Positions 35,641-44,361 of a stretch of 64,000 nt of DNA are shown here, piece after piece. Position numbers and translations under genes: made by a program. Numbering within the stretch: position 1 is the first letter of the stretch; every line of letters begins with the position of its first letter. The DNA lies in contig NZ_JAJQXA010000004.1 in the NCBI RefSeq assembly GCF_021245985.1, forward strand, positions 275,630-339,629. The letters are read 5' to 3'. This stretch comes from Flavobacterium soyae. Its GTDB lineage: Bacteria > Bacteroidota > Bacteroidia > Flavobacteriales > Flavobacteriaceae. The notes below the pieces were generated by a model that was not told where the DNA came from, ran no database searches, and saw nothing but the letters and a program-made list of their open reading frames with translations.

Positions 35641-35859
35641 TCATTAAGTTAAGCTTTTAGAAAGTAAAATTATTGCAAATCAAATCCGTGTTTATCCGCG
35701 TTTTTACGAAGTAAATCTGTGTTTATCCGCGTCACAATTAGACGCTGATTTTACTGATTCGCTAAAGCGAAAATGCTGATAAAAACTGATTTTTCTAATG
35801 ACTTTCTTAATTAAACTGTTAAGTAATTTTATAGATTTCCTCTTAACTTAATGACATTG
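35633..35859. repeat. 18-bp perfect inverted repeat around TTTATCCGCG words
   Basis: CAATGTCATTAAGTTAAG (35636-35653) recurs exactly inverted at 35842-35859. The 190 nt between contain GTGTTTATCCGCGT twice and CGCTAAAGCG. The left arm abuts the composite repeat; the right arm is followed by CCCGAAGCCTCGGG. The remaining DNA up to 36073 is low-complexity CTTTGTGAATCTC words and AT-rich sequence. Confidence 0.7.
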
Positions 35860-36073
35860 CCCGAAGCCTCGGGATTGCGACTTTGTGAGATTATCTCGCC
35901 AGAACAGCAAAAATCTTTGCGGGACTTTGACTTCGCTCAGTCTGACAGCCTTTGTGAATCTCTGCGATAAAACCCTATAAAATAGAACCAGTTTAAACTA
36001 GCATTACAATTAAAATCTTCAAGATTTATTTCGCAATCTTTGCCTTCCGAAAAAAAAACAAAAAAACAAGTTT

Positions 36074-36301
36074 ATGAGCAAGACAAAATTAATCATCAAT
36101 AAAAACGGATCGATCAAAATAGAAGGTGATTTTGAAATCATGGATCCAGAAGGAGTACTTTACGGATTACAAGGAAGATCTGCACTTGGACTTTGCCGCT
36201 GCGGATTATCTAACAATAAACCATTTTGCGATGGAGGTCACAGAAACAATTTTGAACACGATTCTGTTGCGTTTGATTTACCTCCAATGAAAACGAACTA
36301 A
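36074..36301 (+). CDS. CDGSH iron-sulfur domain protein
   Basis: A 75-residue protein with one CDGSH [2Fe-2S] site: C41-x-C43 and C52-D-G-G-H56 (LCRCGLSNNKPFCDGGH). The His ligand makes such clusters redox- and pH-labile. The N-terminal strands (KLIINKNGSIKIEGDF) resemble the short bacterial members. Roles in iron or redox sensing are known for the family, but not for this protein. It stands alone and ends at a strong bidirectional terminator. Confidence 0.93.
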   Translation: MSKTKLIINKNGSIKIEGDFEIMDPEGVLYGLQGRSALGLCRCGLSNNKPFCDGGHRNNFEHDSVAFDLPPMKTN

Positions 36302-36324
36302 ATCTTTGTTTAGTTTTGAATAAT

Positions 36325-36357
36325 AAAAAAGCTGCATTTTCTGAATGCAGCTTTTTT
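36325..36357. terminator. Bidirectional terminator
   Basis: AAAAAAGCTGCATT pairs with AATGCAGCTTTTTT across TTCTG. It serves the CDGSH gene and the converging PhzF gene, whose stop is 2 nt away. Confidence 0.88.
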
Positions 36358-36358
36358 A

Positions 36359-37261
36359 TTATATATAAAGTTCTCCCTTCATCGTAATTATCGAAGAACC
36401 GCCTACCAAAATATCCTCTTCACGATTCATGACTTCAATCATTGATGCTTGTTTTAATTTTACACCTTGAAGTATTTTATATTCCTTGTCAGATTTAGTG
36501 AATTTTTTTTGCGTTAAAAAACCAATTAATGGCCCAGCAGCCGTTCCTGTCGCCGGATCTTCAAGTATCCCGATTATTGGGTTAAAAAATCTCGTTTCAA
36601 CTATATGCTCCTGGTCTTCATCGGCAATGGCGAAACAATAAAATCCTTCAAAATTATATTCTTTTGAAATTTCGATTAAGAGTTGGTTGTCTGGAATACA
36701 GCTATTGAGTAATTGACTGTTTTTTATAGGAACCATTGTGTGTGCAACTTCTGTTTTAACTATTGTTGGAACAAAAGCATTTACATCTAAATCTTCAATT
36801 TTTAAACCGAGAGCGACTGCAATTCTATAAGTTGGAATTTCTTGTTTTATAACTGCCGATTTTTGATGCATTTGAACAACAGGATAAGAAGTAACGGGAT
36901 CAAAACTTACTGTTAACGGAATTGGGGAATGTTTCATGATTACAAAACGCTCACTTTCATTCTGCTCTTCAAAAATAGGCATTCCTTTTAGTAAAGCACC
37001 GCAAACTGCGCCTAACAAGTTGTGCCCTGCACCATCTATTTCGAAGCCTGTTGGGGTAAACGAACGAACTTTTAGCGCTTTTTTCTTGGTGGAATAATAG
37101 ACAAACGAAGTTTCAGAGTAACCAAATTCTTTGGATATATTTTGATAGATTTCTAATTCTAAATCACCATCAGTAAAAACTACCGAAAGCGGATTGCCTT
37201 TATAGCTTTCGTTTGAAAATACATCTAAAACATAATATTCTAATGCTGTTCTTCCTTCCAT
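36359..37261 (-). CDS. PhzF-family isomerase
   Basis: The 300 residues show the diaminopimelate-epimerase-like double fold of PhzF: VLDVFSNESYKGNPLSVVF at the start, catalytic E50 in FGYSETSFVYY, GAGHNLLGAV (usually GHATLG) and EDPATGTAAGPLIGFL near the end. Most family members outside phenazine clusters are of unknown substrate, and no phenazine genes are present here. It is the last in a same-strand series with the YdeI-like gene (66-nt gap). Confidence 0.9.
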   Translation of the reverse strand: MEGRTALEYYVLDVFSNESYKGNPLSVVFTDGDLELEIYQNISKEFGYSETSFVYYSTKKKALKVRSFTPTGFEIDGAGHNLLGAVCGALLKGMPIFEEQNESERFVIMKHSPIPLTVSFDPVTSYPVVQMHQKSAVIKQEIPTYRIAVALGLKIEDLDVNAFVPTIVKTEVAHTMVPIKNSQLLNSCIPDNQLLIEISKEYNFEGFYCFAIADEDQEHIVETRFFNPIIGILEDPATGTAAGPLIGFLTQKKFTKSDKEYKILQGVKLKQASMIEVMNREEDILVGGSSIITMKGELYI

Positions 37262-37327
37262 TCCTTTTTTCTTTTAGCTTTTTAACGGAATAAAATTACA
37301 TTTTATAAAACATCAAAACAATAGTAT

Positions 37328-37885
37328 TTACAACATTCGTTTTCCTTCAGCACTAAATTTTATTGTTTTCTCCAATCTAGATAATCTGGTTTTTTCTTGT
37401 TTGGCAGACATCATCCAGTGAATCATTACTTTTTTGTATGATGGTGCCTGATTACTAAAATATTCCCAGGCTTTTTTATTGGCTTTAAATTGCTTTTCGA
37501 GTTCGGGATCAAAAACATAAGCTTCTTTTTCATGCGAATAAATTCCGGATCTTTCTTCAGATTTTAATTCGAAAGCTTTTAGTCCGGCTTCTTTCATAAG
37601 TCCAGCTTTTGTGAGGGCTTCGGCTTTTTTAATATTTATAGCACTCCAAATACTCGATTTTTTTCTCGGTGTAAATCTAATTGTATAACTTTCTTCGTCA
37701 ATAGATTTTCGAACGCCGTCGATCCAGCCAAAACAAAGTGCCTGATCTACAGATTCTGACCAGGTCATACATGGTTTTTTAGTACTCACTTTATAGAAAC
37801 CAACTACAAGTTCGGTTTCTTTTTGATAATGCTTTTCTAACCATTCTCTAAATTTTTCCTGGGTTGGGAAGAAGGTTGGGTTCAT
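37328..37885 (-). CDS. YdeI/OmpD-associated family protein
   Basis: A cytoplasmic protein of 185 residues matching the YdeI family: REWLEKHYQKETELVVGFYK, then WSESVDQALCFGWIDGVRKS (about 43-62), then YTIRFTPRKKSSIWS and a C-terminal MSAKQEKTRLSRLEK. Such proteins have been linked to antimicrobial-peptide and bacteriocin tolerance, but the mechanism is not known. It starts 66 nt before PhzF and lies 17 nt after the small membrane gene. Confidence 0.88.
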   Translation of the reverse strand: MNPTFFPTQEKFREWLEKHYQKETELVVGFYKVSTKKPCMTWSESVDQALCFGWIDGVRKSIDEESYTIRFTPRKKSSIWSAINIKKAEALTKAGLMKEAGLKAFELKSEERSGIYSHEKEAYVFDPELEKQFKANKKAWEYFSNQAPSYKKVMIHWMMSAKQEKTRLSRLEKTIKFSAEGKRML

Positions 37886-37902
37886 TGGGATTATTTAAAG
37901 TT

Positions 37903-38181
37903 CTACAGATTAGCAATAAATCTAACAATCCATAAAAGTATAATAAATAACAGAAAAGAAAACTGAACTTTATTGACTTTTTGATTTCCAAACTTTCTCA
38001 CCAATAATCGATCAATCAATATAACTAGAGAAACAGGAATCAAACCGAATAAAATATAAATTCCTAATAAACCATCTTGCGCCGAATTTCCTGTTATTAG
38101 GATAATGGCATAAATTATTCCTGCTAAAATCGAGAGAATTCCTAAAAGGAAAAATAGAGTTATGTTTTTTGGGAAGTTCAT
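37903..38181 (-). CDS. Small three-TM membrane protein
   Basis: The 92 residues carry three hydrophobic helices (ITLFFLLGILSILAGIIYAI, LLGIYILFGLIPVSLVILI and FSFLLFIILLWIVRFI). No motif points to a function. Its ATG overlaps the stop of the preceding frame by ATGA, so it was probably translated by coupling to the frameshifted gene upstream. Confidence 0.7.
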   Translation of the reverse strand: MNFPKNITLFFLLGILSILAGIIYAIILITGNSAQDGLLGIYILFGLIPVSLVILIDRLLVRKFGNQKVNKVQFSFLLFIILLWIVRFIANL

Positions 38182-38565
38182 ATATTGGTTTTGATTATTC
38201 TTTTTGTACGAAAGAAAATTACAATTGAAATAATAAAATTAGTAAAAAGTTCGGTTAAAGCTTCGTGACTAATTATTTCAAAACAACCTGTTATGAAAAC
38301 CAATATTGAAAAGAAAATGTTAAACCAACCAAATAGTAAAAGAAAAAAAACTTTGGTTTGATTTTCAAATCTTTAAAAATGAAAGTAAAATAATCAATAT
38401 ACCTAATCCTGAACTAATCCAGCAGCTCCATAATAAAAATCCAAGTGTTTCAAATCCGTGAAACCATCTTGGATCTTCGAAGAAATAAATAAAAAATGTA
38501 ATAACTGACCAGATATTGGTGATTAAAAGAGAAAGAATTAAACTTTTGTAAATAGTGTTTTTCAT
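38178..38565 (-). pseudogene. Frameshifted small membrane-protein gene
   Basis: The first 66 codons encode MKNTIYKSLILSLLITNIWS to LLSFLKI with two or three hydrophobic helices, then a TGA. From about 38370 a second frame without an ATG continues with membrane-like residues (VFFLLLFGWFNIFFSILVF, then CFEIISHEALTEFF and RTKRIIKTNI). It stops with TGA in an ATGA overlap with the next gene. The whole span is 388 nt, 129 codons plus one base, so one extra base around TTTTTAAAG would explain the break. A sequencing error, a real mutation or programmed slippage cannot be told apart. Confidence 0.6.
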
Positions 38566-38726
38566 GGTTTGGTGGTTTTTGGTTAAATATTGAAACTTAC
38601 ACTATTGCATTTATCATGCCGAAGGTTTTGCCAATTCACTTTTGGTTTTATCAGTTCTATCCAATCACTATTCTGAAATCAAATTAGTTTTAGTTTTGAA
38701 AGATTCTAGAAAATAACATAGATATT

Positions 38727-38770
38727 AAAACCCGATAGTGAAGATCAAAATCTGTGCTATCGGGTTTTTT
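38727..38770 (-). terminator. Terminator of the three-gene envelope operon
   Basis: AAAACCCGATAG pairs with CTATCGGGTTTT across an 18-nt loop, with T residues following on the plus strand and A residues on the other side. It lies about 35 nt beyond the barrel stop codon. Confidence 0.7.
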
Positions 38771-38804
38771 TAGTTTCTATTTATAATTGAATAGATTTCA
38801 AGTA

Positions 38805-39494
38805 CTATTTACTAAAATGAAATATATTATAACTTATTCCAAATGAAATAGTGCTTGTTTTACCTTGCAGAGTTGGTCCTGTATAATTGTGAGATTCATC
38901 GTAACTATTTACCTGTATGTCTTCTAATACATTAGCCATGCCTAAGCTATATCTTAGGTCAAATCTAAAATTATTATACCCGCCTGTAAAACCCAATCCA
39001 ACACCGTAATTATATTTGGCAGAATTTGTTAACTCAGATTCATTTAGCAAATACGGCAGATAATTTTGATAAGTGACATCAGTTCCTTTTGATGGAGTAA
39101 GAGGATCTACTACAGATGCGAATACACCTACCTGCGGCCCCAAAAAGAATTCATCTTCTTCTGGTTTTAAGATATAATAGTTAAAGTAAAAGCCAAAGTT
39201 GATTTCAGAATATTTATATTTTGATGTTTTTGCTTCTTCAAAAGACCCTTCTACATATTTTAAATCCAGAGTATTTTGTTTATAGGTCGCTTCTAACTGA
39301 AAATTATATGTCTCATGGTATCCCATAAGGGCATTTATTCCGGCATAAAATCCGGGTTTTGATTCATTTAGTAAATCTGATGATTTTAAATTTGTCTGCG
39401 AAAGCCCTGCAGCAACATAAAATCCTCTTGGAGCCTGACTATATATTGATAAATTAAAAAATAGTGCAGTTATAAAAAGTAATGTTTGTTTCAT
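38805..39494 (-). CDS. Outer-membrane beta-barrel protein (PorT-like fold)
   Basis: The 229 residues start with a signal peptide (MKQTLLFITALFFNLSIYSQ) and read as a barrel of alternating strands with Tyr/Phe girdles, ending ISFGISYNIFHFSK. The ATG at 39494 is preferred to one seven codons upstream because it starts the signal peptide. It is the last gene of an operon with a secreted protein and an Ig-like lipoprotein. No ligand or enzyme motif is seen. Confidence 0.8.
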   Translation of the reverse strand: MKQTLLFITALFFNLSIYSQAPRGFYVAAGLSQTNLKSSDLLNESKPGFYAGINALMGYHETYNFQLEATYKQNTLDLKYVEGSFEEAKTSKYKYSEINFGFYFNYYILKPEEDEFFLGPQVGVFASVVDPLTPSKGTDVTYQNYLPYLLNESELTNSAKYNYGVGLGFTGGYNNFRFDLRYSLGMANVLEDIQVNSYDESHNYTGPTLQGKTSTISFGISYNIFHFSK

Positions 39495-39505
39495 TATTAA
39501 AGATG

Positions 39506-40096
39506 TTAATTGCAATTAATATATTGGGTATCTGAGAAAAAAGATAAAATCGTTTCGTTTTTTTCATCAGCATAATCGTATTTATCCAGTTTTACCATTA
39601 ATTCAGGACAGTCAGAAAAATACTTTCTAATCATTGGAGCTATTTTTCCCCGACTTTCTATTTTTGACTCAGATCTTCCGGATCTGGTAGAAATTTGATC
39701 TATAATGGTTTCGTTGTTATCAATAACGTATAACTCATAACTCGTTACACTAGATGACATTGATCCATGCATAGTGGTCATAGTTATAGCGACACCAATA
39801 AGTTTTTTATCCGGGATTTCTCCATAAACAAAATAAACTTCGGCTCTTTTTTGTTGGTTTAAATGAAATGATTTTAGTAAGCTCGGACCAATTACTGCTT
39901 GATCAAGATCTTCAAACTTAATGTACTTTTCCCAGCTTTTGCCCACATTTACATAAGATATTCTTTTGTCAATTAACAAAACATCAGTTAGTTCGGGTCT
40001 GATAAAAGATTTATTTCCTTTTTTATCTACGATATATGAATTTTGCGAATAAGCACCTGTAAAAGTTAATAACAGGATTATTAATAGTTTTTTCAT
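39506..40096 (-). CDS. Secreted protein of unknown function
   Basis: The 196 residues have a signal peptide (MKKLLIILLLTFTGAYSQ), a middle beta-rich domain (AEVYFVYGEIPDKKLIGVAI) and a helical C-terminus with one cysteine (FSDCPELM). I know no family. Its start is 2 nt after the lipoprotein stop and its stop is 11 nt before the barrel gene, so the three are surely co-expressed and probably work at the cell surface. Confidence 0.75.
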   Translation of the reverse strand: MKKLLIILLLTFTGAYSQNSYIVDKKGNKSFIRPELTDVLLIDKRISYVNVGKSWEKYIKFEDLDQAVIGPSLLKSFHLNQQKRAEVYFVYGEIPDKKLIGVAITMTTMHGSMSSSVTSYELYVIDNNETIIDQISTRSGRSESKIESRGKIAPMIRKYFSDCPELMVKLDKYDYADEKNETILSFFSDTQYINCN

Positions 40097-40098
40097 GA

Positions 40099-40818
40099 TT
40101 ATTTTACAGTCACTTTAGCTGATACATTAAAAAGAATAGGATAAAATTCCATTTTTAAATCGCAAAACTGTATAGTAAGTTTTCCATTTATATCAGATAT
40201 ATATACAAAACCTTCATTAGGATGACTGTAATCACCACCATAATAAGCAGTCATAGAAACATATTTACTATCTGCAGATGTAAATATTGGGCAGTCATTA
40301 TTGCAAATAGTATAAATTCCCGGTTCAACAACTACATTGTTAGGAAAATATAGTATAAAAGAAGCTCCAGAACCATTGACAGTAATCTGATATCTATCCA
40401 TGACATTAGATAAGTATCCAGAAGAAAGTGATTTTTTATCACCATTCAGAACAATAGTATTGTCATCGATATTACATGGAATATTTGGAGCATTCACTTC
40501 AACTAGAACAGAACTTTCTAAGCTTTCGCAAATTCCTTTAGTCGTTTTTAACTTATATTCTCCGGCCATAGAAGTTGTTAAATCTGTAATAACCGGATTT
40601 TGTAAATTCGATTGAAAATTATTTGGCCCAGTCCAGTTGTATTGAGTGTCTGAACTTTGTTCTGGAGTATACAGTTTTAATGTTGCTCCTGGAACTAATG
40701 GAGAATTACTCTTAACGGTATTAGTGGGAAGATAGCACGTAACTGCTTCATTTGACGAACAGCTAAATAAGCAAATAATGCAAATGCAGCTGAATAGAAA
40801 AACTATTGTTTTTTTCAT
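40099..40818 (-). CDS. Ig-like-domain lipoprotein
   Basis: A lipoprotein signal ends LFSC (C20). Residues about 28-108 form an Ig/PKD-like sandwich (GATLKLYTPE, YNWTGPNNFQSN, AGEYKLKTTKGICESLES). The second half is an unrecognised beta domain with several cysteines (YTICNNDCPIF). It is the first gene of the envelope operon. The protein is probably displayed on the outer membrane and may be an adhesin or a sensor, but this is a guess. Confidence 0.78.
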   Translation of the reverse strand: MKKTIVFLFSCICIICLFSCSSNEAVTCYLPTNTVKSNSPLVPGATLKLYTPEQSSDTQYNWTGPNNFQSNLQNPVITDLTTSMAGEYKLKTTKGICESLESSVLVEVNAPNIPCNIDDNTIVLNGDKKSLSSGYLSNVMDRYQITVNGSGASFILYFPNNVVVEPGIYTICNNDCPIFTSADSKYVSMTAYYGGDYSHPNEGFVYISDINGKLTIQFCDLKMEFYPILFNVSAKVTVK

Positions 40819-41082
40819 AAAAATTTAGAATAATGTTTGATTTTGGTTAAAAAAATGCTAAAGTATACACATAATTGAGTTTTTTTACAACGTATTTTTA
40901 CCTGAAAAACATTTTACTATTCGATTTAACTACTTAATCATCTCATATCCTTTTGTTTGACTAATAAAAATTTTTTGAAGTTTTAATTGTACACTAATTT
41001 AATTCGCCTTTTTTATTCGAAATTTGCAAAACAATCCTCAAGGAAGAATACCAATCATATATATTAAAAAATAATACAAATC

Positions 41083-41820
41083 ATGGCAAAGGGACCCGAA
41101 AAAAATACCAAAAATAAGGCCTTGCACACTAAGTTGCTGAACAGAAAAAAGGCGAAGCTTCGAGAAGAAAAGGAAGCTCAGGCCAAAAGATTAAAGGCTT
41201 TAACAGCTAAAATGAATGAAAAAAAGAACGGCGAAGATATTGATCTTAGCAAAAATAAATCTCAAAATAAAACTCAAATGGAGGAATTCGGTAGAATAAT
41301 AGTTTCTGAAACAGCAATGAAAAGTGAAAATCCGCAGGATGTTATTCACTCTAATATTTCGGTAATCAATTTAATGCGGGAAGAAGGTGTAGACGACGAA
41401 CTTATTCACGAAGATGCACTTACAAGTTATTATCTCGATTATTACTATTCACAATATACCGAAGGAAATTTTTCGCAGTTTGTCTACAATTCAGGATGGA
41501 ATAAAGAATTAAATGAACTTATTGAAGAAGGTCTGGCTTTAATTGGTGCCGAAAAACATTTAGAGCTGTTTCTTGAGCAAAGCAAAAAAGTTAGATTAAT
41601 GAGTAATATCAAGCTGGGAAAATTCCTGAAAGCGAAATTAGAAGGCGTAAATCCGGTTCGCGATTCATTAAACAACGATACTTTTTTTGAATTAGAAGAA
41701 AATCTGGCTGAACTAAATGCCGGTTTTTTAAAAAACCATCCCGATTTTGAAGTCCTTTCTGTAGATGAAATGTTTGCTGTTTTGGAGGAATTTGTTGGGA
41801 ACGAAATTAAACGTGCTTAA
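41083..41820 (+). CDS. DMP19/DUF4375-like protein with basic N-terminus
   Basis: The 245 residues open with a very basic coiled segment (about 1-55, LLNRKKAKLREEKEAQAKRL). The globular part (about 85-240) has the DMP19-like pattern YYLDYYYSQYTEGNFSQFVY, then ELNELIEEGLALIGAEKHLEL. The DMP19 reference is a meningococcal DNA-mimic protein, but the family function in Bacteroidota is unknown. No signal peptide is present. It is transcribed alone, and a GTCATTTCGA-family palindrome lies directly downstream. Confidence 0.7.
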   Translation: MAKGPEKNTKNKALHTKLLNRKKAKLREEKEAQAKRLKALTAKMNEKKNGEDIDLSKNKSQNKTQMEEFGRIIVSETAMKSENPQDVIHSNISVINLMREEGVDDELIHEDALTSYYLDYYYSQYTEGNFSQFVYNSGWNKELNELIEEGLALIGAEKHLELFLEQSKKVRLMSNIKLGKFLKAKLEGVNPVRDSLNNDTFFELEENLAELNAGFLKNHPDFEVLSVDEMFAVLEEFVGNEIKRA

Positions 41821-41853
41821 GCTTTTTTAGGTTAAAAGTGACAAAGGTTGTTT

Positions 41854-41959
41854 TTGTCATTTCGACTGAAAGGAGAAATCGCACGAGAAATTCTATAAAG
41901 ATTGGCGATTTTGCATGTCGAATTACTAGTGCGATTTCTCCTTTCAGTCGAAATGACAA
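41854..41959. repeat. Palindromic repeat, GTCATTTCGA family (perfect 31-bp arms)
   Basis: The arms (begin TTGTCATTTCGACTGAAAGG) are identical over 31 bp. The 44-nt loop includes ATAAAGATTGGCGATTTTGC followed by ATGTCGAATTACTA. The rest of the 305-nt spacer up to 42125 has CTTTGCGACTTCGCGAG-type words and no gene. Confidence 0.9.
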
Positions 41960-42125
41960 CATTGTGTTTAAAACTTTGCGACTTCGCGAGATTAAAACAT
42001 AAAACCTTAGTGAATCTCTGTGAAAAACCTTTGAGAACCTTTGTGGAATAAACTTTTTCCACGTAAACACTTCTTTCTGAATTAATTGATTTAAATTTAG
42101 TTCCGTATAAATAATAGCGTTATTT

Positions 42126-42692
42126 ATGGAAGAACTTACTCATATCAAATCAGTTATAGGGATCATTTTGGGTTTGAGTTTAACGCATCTCATAAAAGGA
42201 TCCGTAATCTTTATTCAGCATCCGGGGCGTAAGAAAATCTATTTCGTGCATTTGCTTTGGGTGTTTTATGTTTTTTTACTTCTTATTCATTTTTGGTGGT
42301 GGGAATTTAATCTCAAATTAATTCACGAATGGTACTTTGCCGACTATTTTTTCATTATCTGTTATATTTTGATTTACTATTTGCTGTCGGCCATTTTATA
42401 TCCGGACGATTTAGTAGATTATACAGGATATGAAGATTATTTTTATTCACGAAAAAAATGGTTCTTTTCGATCTTGGCCATAAGTTTTATAGCCGATATT
42501 ATTGACACGGCAATAAAAGGAGGTGACTATTTTTTATACAATCAAACGGAATATTTTGTTCGTATTATAAGTCATATTATTTTGTGTTTAGTGGCAATAA
42601 AAGTCAATAATAAAATGTTTCATACTATTTTAGTATCACTCTTTATTGTTTACGAACTCTCGTATATATTGAGATTGTTTAATGTTGAATAA
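42126..42692 (+). CDS. Six-TM membrane protein of unknown function
   Basis: A 188-residue integral membrane protein with about six helices: SVIGIILGLSLTHLI, HLLWVFYVFLLLIHFW, FFIICYILIYYLLSAIL, WFFSILAISFIADII, IISHIILCLVAI and ILVSLFIVYELSYIL. No motif of a known transporter or enzyme is seen. It is 27 nt upstream of the patatin gene and probably in the same transcript. Confidence 0.72.
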   Translation: MEELTHIKSVIGIILGLSLTHLIKGSVIFIQHPGRKKIYFVHLLWVFYVFLLLIHFWWWEFNLKLIHEWYFADYFFIICYILIYYLLSAILYPDDLVDYTGYEDYFYSRKKWFFSILAISFIADIIDTAIKGGDYFLYNQTEYFVRIISHIILCLVAIKVNNKMFHTILVSLFIVYELSYILRLFNVE

Positions 42693-42719
42693 AACAATAG
42701 TAATTAAATTGAATTTAGC

Positions 42720-44270
42720 ATGAAAATTAAAAGACTGCAGCTGGCATTGTTGTTTCTGTTTTTTTTAGACAGAGGCTTTTCTCAAAATAAAATCAACCTT
42801 TTTTCAGAGATCAATTACAGTTCTATTCCTGCTGTTTCTTTATCAGATTATAAATCGGTTCAGGAAAGAGACCAAAAATTTCAAAATCCGCATATTGCAC
42901 TCGGAATCGGGATTTCTGGCGGAGGCTCACGGGCGCAGTTTTTTAGTATGGGCGTTCTTCTAGGACTTGAAGAAATTGACGAAAACTATCTGCAGCGTAA
43001 TTTTTTAAACGAGATCGATTATTATTCGACGGTTTCGGGCGGTTGTTTTTCGGCAGGATATTATTTAACCGTTTTAAAAAACAAACTGCATTATGATAAT
43101 TGTTCTTTTAATGAATTTTACTTTTCAAAAGCCGATGCCTTCAAAGATTATGTCGATAAATCGGCCAACATTTTATCGCTTTTAAACAACAGCCGAAACG
43201 AAAAAGGAGATAAAATACCTATGACACAGCGTATCGATGCTGATATTTTGCAATATGATGTAACAAATCCTGATAACAAAGATAAATTTGACACTCAAAT
43301 GCTTTTGTCTGATTTTTTTGTTTCAAAAGTAAGTAAATCAGAACCTTCGCTGCCCATGTTTGTAGCCAACGGTACTGCTTTTAATAATGGTGAACGTATT
43401 CCGTTTATGCCGCATATCATCAAAGGTTTATCTATAGATAAATCACTAGCGCCCAATAAAGCCGATATCGTATTAAATGAAAACAAAATAAACGACGGCT
43501 ACAATTTTCCGGTTACCTATGGCATTACGGCAAGTTCTGCTTTTCCGGGCGTTCTCCCAAAGGTGAAATTTGGAATTAAAAATCAGAATAAAATTTTATG
43601 TATTATTGATGGCGGAGCTTCAGACAATACCGGTTATAAAACTTTGGCTGAGCTTCTTCATTCGGATACTACAGTTGACGATAAAAACAAAAAAGCGCTT
43701 TTTATCGATTGTCTGGGACAAGGGAAAAAAGAACCTTACATCAACGATACAAAAATTGGACTTCTTTCACTTTTTGAGACCGCTTCGCTTTATACTGTTC
43801 AAACCCGTTATATGACTTTTGATAAAGATGTAGAAAACACTTTTGAACGTTATAAAATTCCGGTAAAAAATTATCAAATTATTGGTTTTACTACGATTCG
43901 AAATCATTTGCAAAAAATGCAAAAAGATGAAAAGTATGAAGAATTGGTAACAGAATTAAAAAACACAAACGACGATTTAACGAGCTGGCTCAAGTTATAT
44001 GCCGATTTTAAGCAAGATATAGTAAATAAATTCGGTGAAAGCGCATTTAAAAAAAATAAAGACGGGGAAATCATAGCAGCTACACTTCAAAAAGATAAGT
44101 TTTCAGAGTTTTCTGCAGGCGAAGTTTTGTTGATGTATGAATATGCATCGCACATTGAAACAAAATTAAGAATCAGACCGGAAGAAAGGGATATTTTGCT
44201 TTTATCAGGGCGTTTTGCAGTGTTTCTCAAAAATAACGAATTAAGAGAATTATTAGTAGAATACAAATAA
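42720..44270 (+). CDS. Exported patatin-like phospholipase
   Basis: A serine lipid hydrolase with a Ser-Asp dyad. A signal peptide (about 1-22, FLDRGFSQ) precedes the patatin domain (about 58-330). That domain has oxyanion GGGSR (67-71), the nucleophile region STVSGG (S106), ASSAFPG and DGGASDN (D297). About 185 C-terminal residues have no recognised domain. At 516 residues it resembles secreted flavobacterial patatins, not the short CapV effectors. It may act on the cell's own or foreign phospholipids in the periplasm or outside. Confidence 0.88.
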   Translation: MKIKRLQLALLFLFFLDRGFSQNKINLFSEINYSSIPAVSLSDYKSVQERDQKFQNPHIALGIGISGGGSRAQFFSMGVLLGLEEIDENYLQRNFLNEIDYYSTVSGGCFSAGYYLTVLKNKLHYDNCSFNEFYFSKADAFKDYVDKSANILSLLNNSRNEKGDKIPMTQRIDADILQYDVTNPDNKDKFDTQMLLSDFFVSKVSKSEPSLPMFVANGTAFNNGERIPFMPHIIKGLSIDKSLAPNKADIVLNENKINDGYNFPVTYGITASSAFPGVLPKVKFGIKNQNKILCIIDGGASDNTGYKTLAELLHSDTTVDDKNKKALFIDCLGQGKKEPYINDTKIGLLSLFETASLYTVQTRYMTFDKDVENTFERYKIPVKNYQIIGFTTIRNHLQKMQKDEKYEELVTELKNTNDDLTSWLKLYADFKQDIVNKFGESAFKKNKDGEIIAATLQKDKFSEFSAGEVLLMYEYASHIETKLRIRPEERDILLLSGRFAVFLKNNELRELLVEYK

Positions 44271-44325
44271 TTCACCAATTTTATTAAATTTTTGATTTTA
44301 TTTAGAAAGCTAAGTAAGAATATTT

Positions 44326-44333
44326 TATATTTG
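44326..44333 (+). promoter_or_regulatory. -7 element before the lipoprotein gene
   Basis: TATATTTG matches TAnnTTTG and lies 28 nt before the ATG at 44362. The nearest upstream TTG is too far (31 nt) for the consensus spacing. Confidence 0.35.
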
Positions 44334-44361
44334 ATAGCCCCTAATTTTAAAATCAAAACCA

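Noticed and set aside
41807..42070. Reading frames across the GTCATTTCGA-type palindromes that give similar peptides (HAKSPIF, EFLVRFL) in several copies
   Set aside because: The similarity follows from the shared DNA repeat. Frames differ in length and ends between copies and there is no start context.
42720..44270. Patatin as a CBASS (CapV) effector
   Set aside because: It has a signal peptide, and no cyclic-nucleotide synthase lies nearby; the exported phospholipase reading is simpler.
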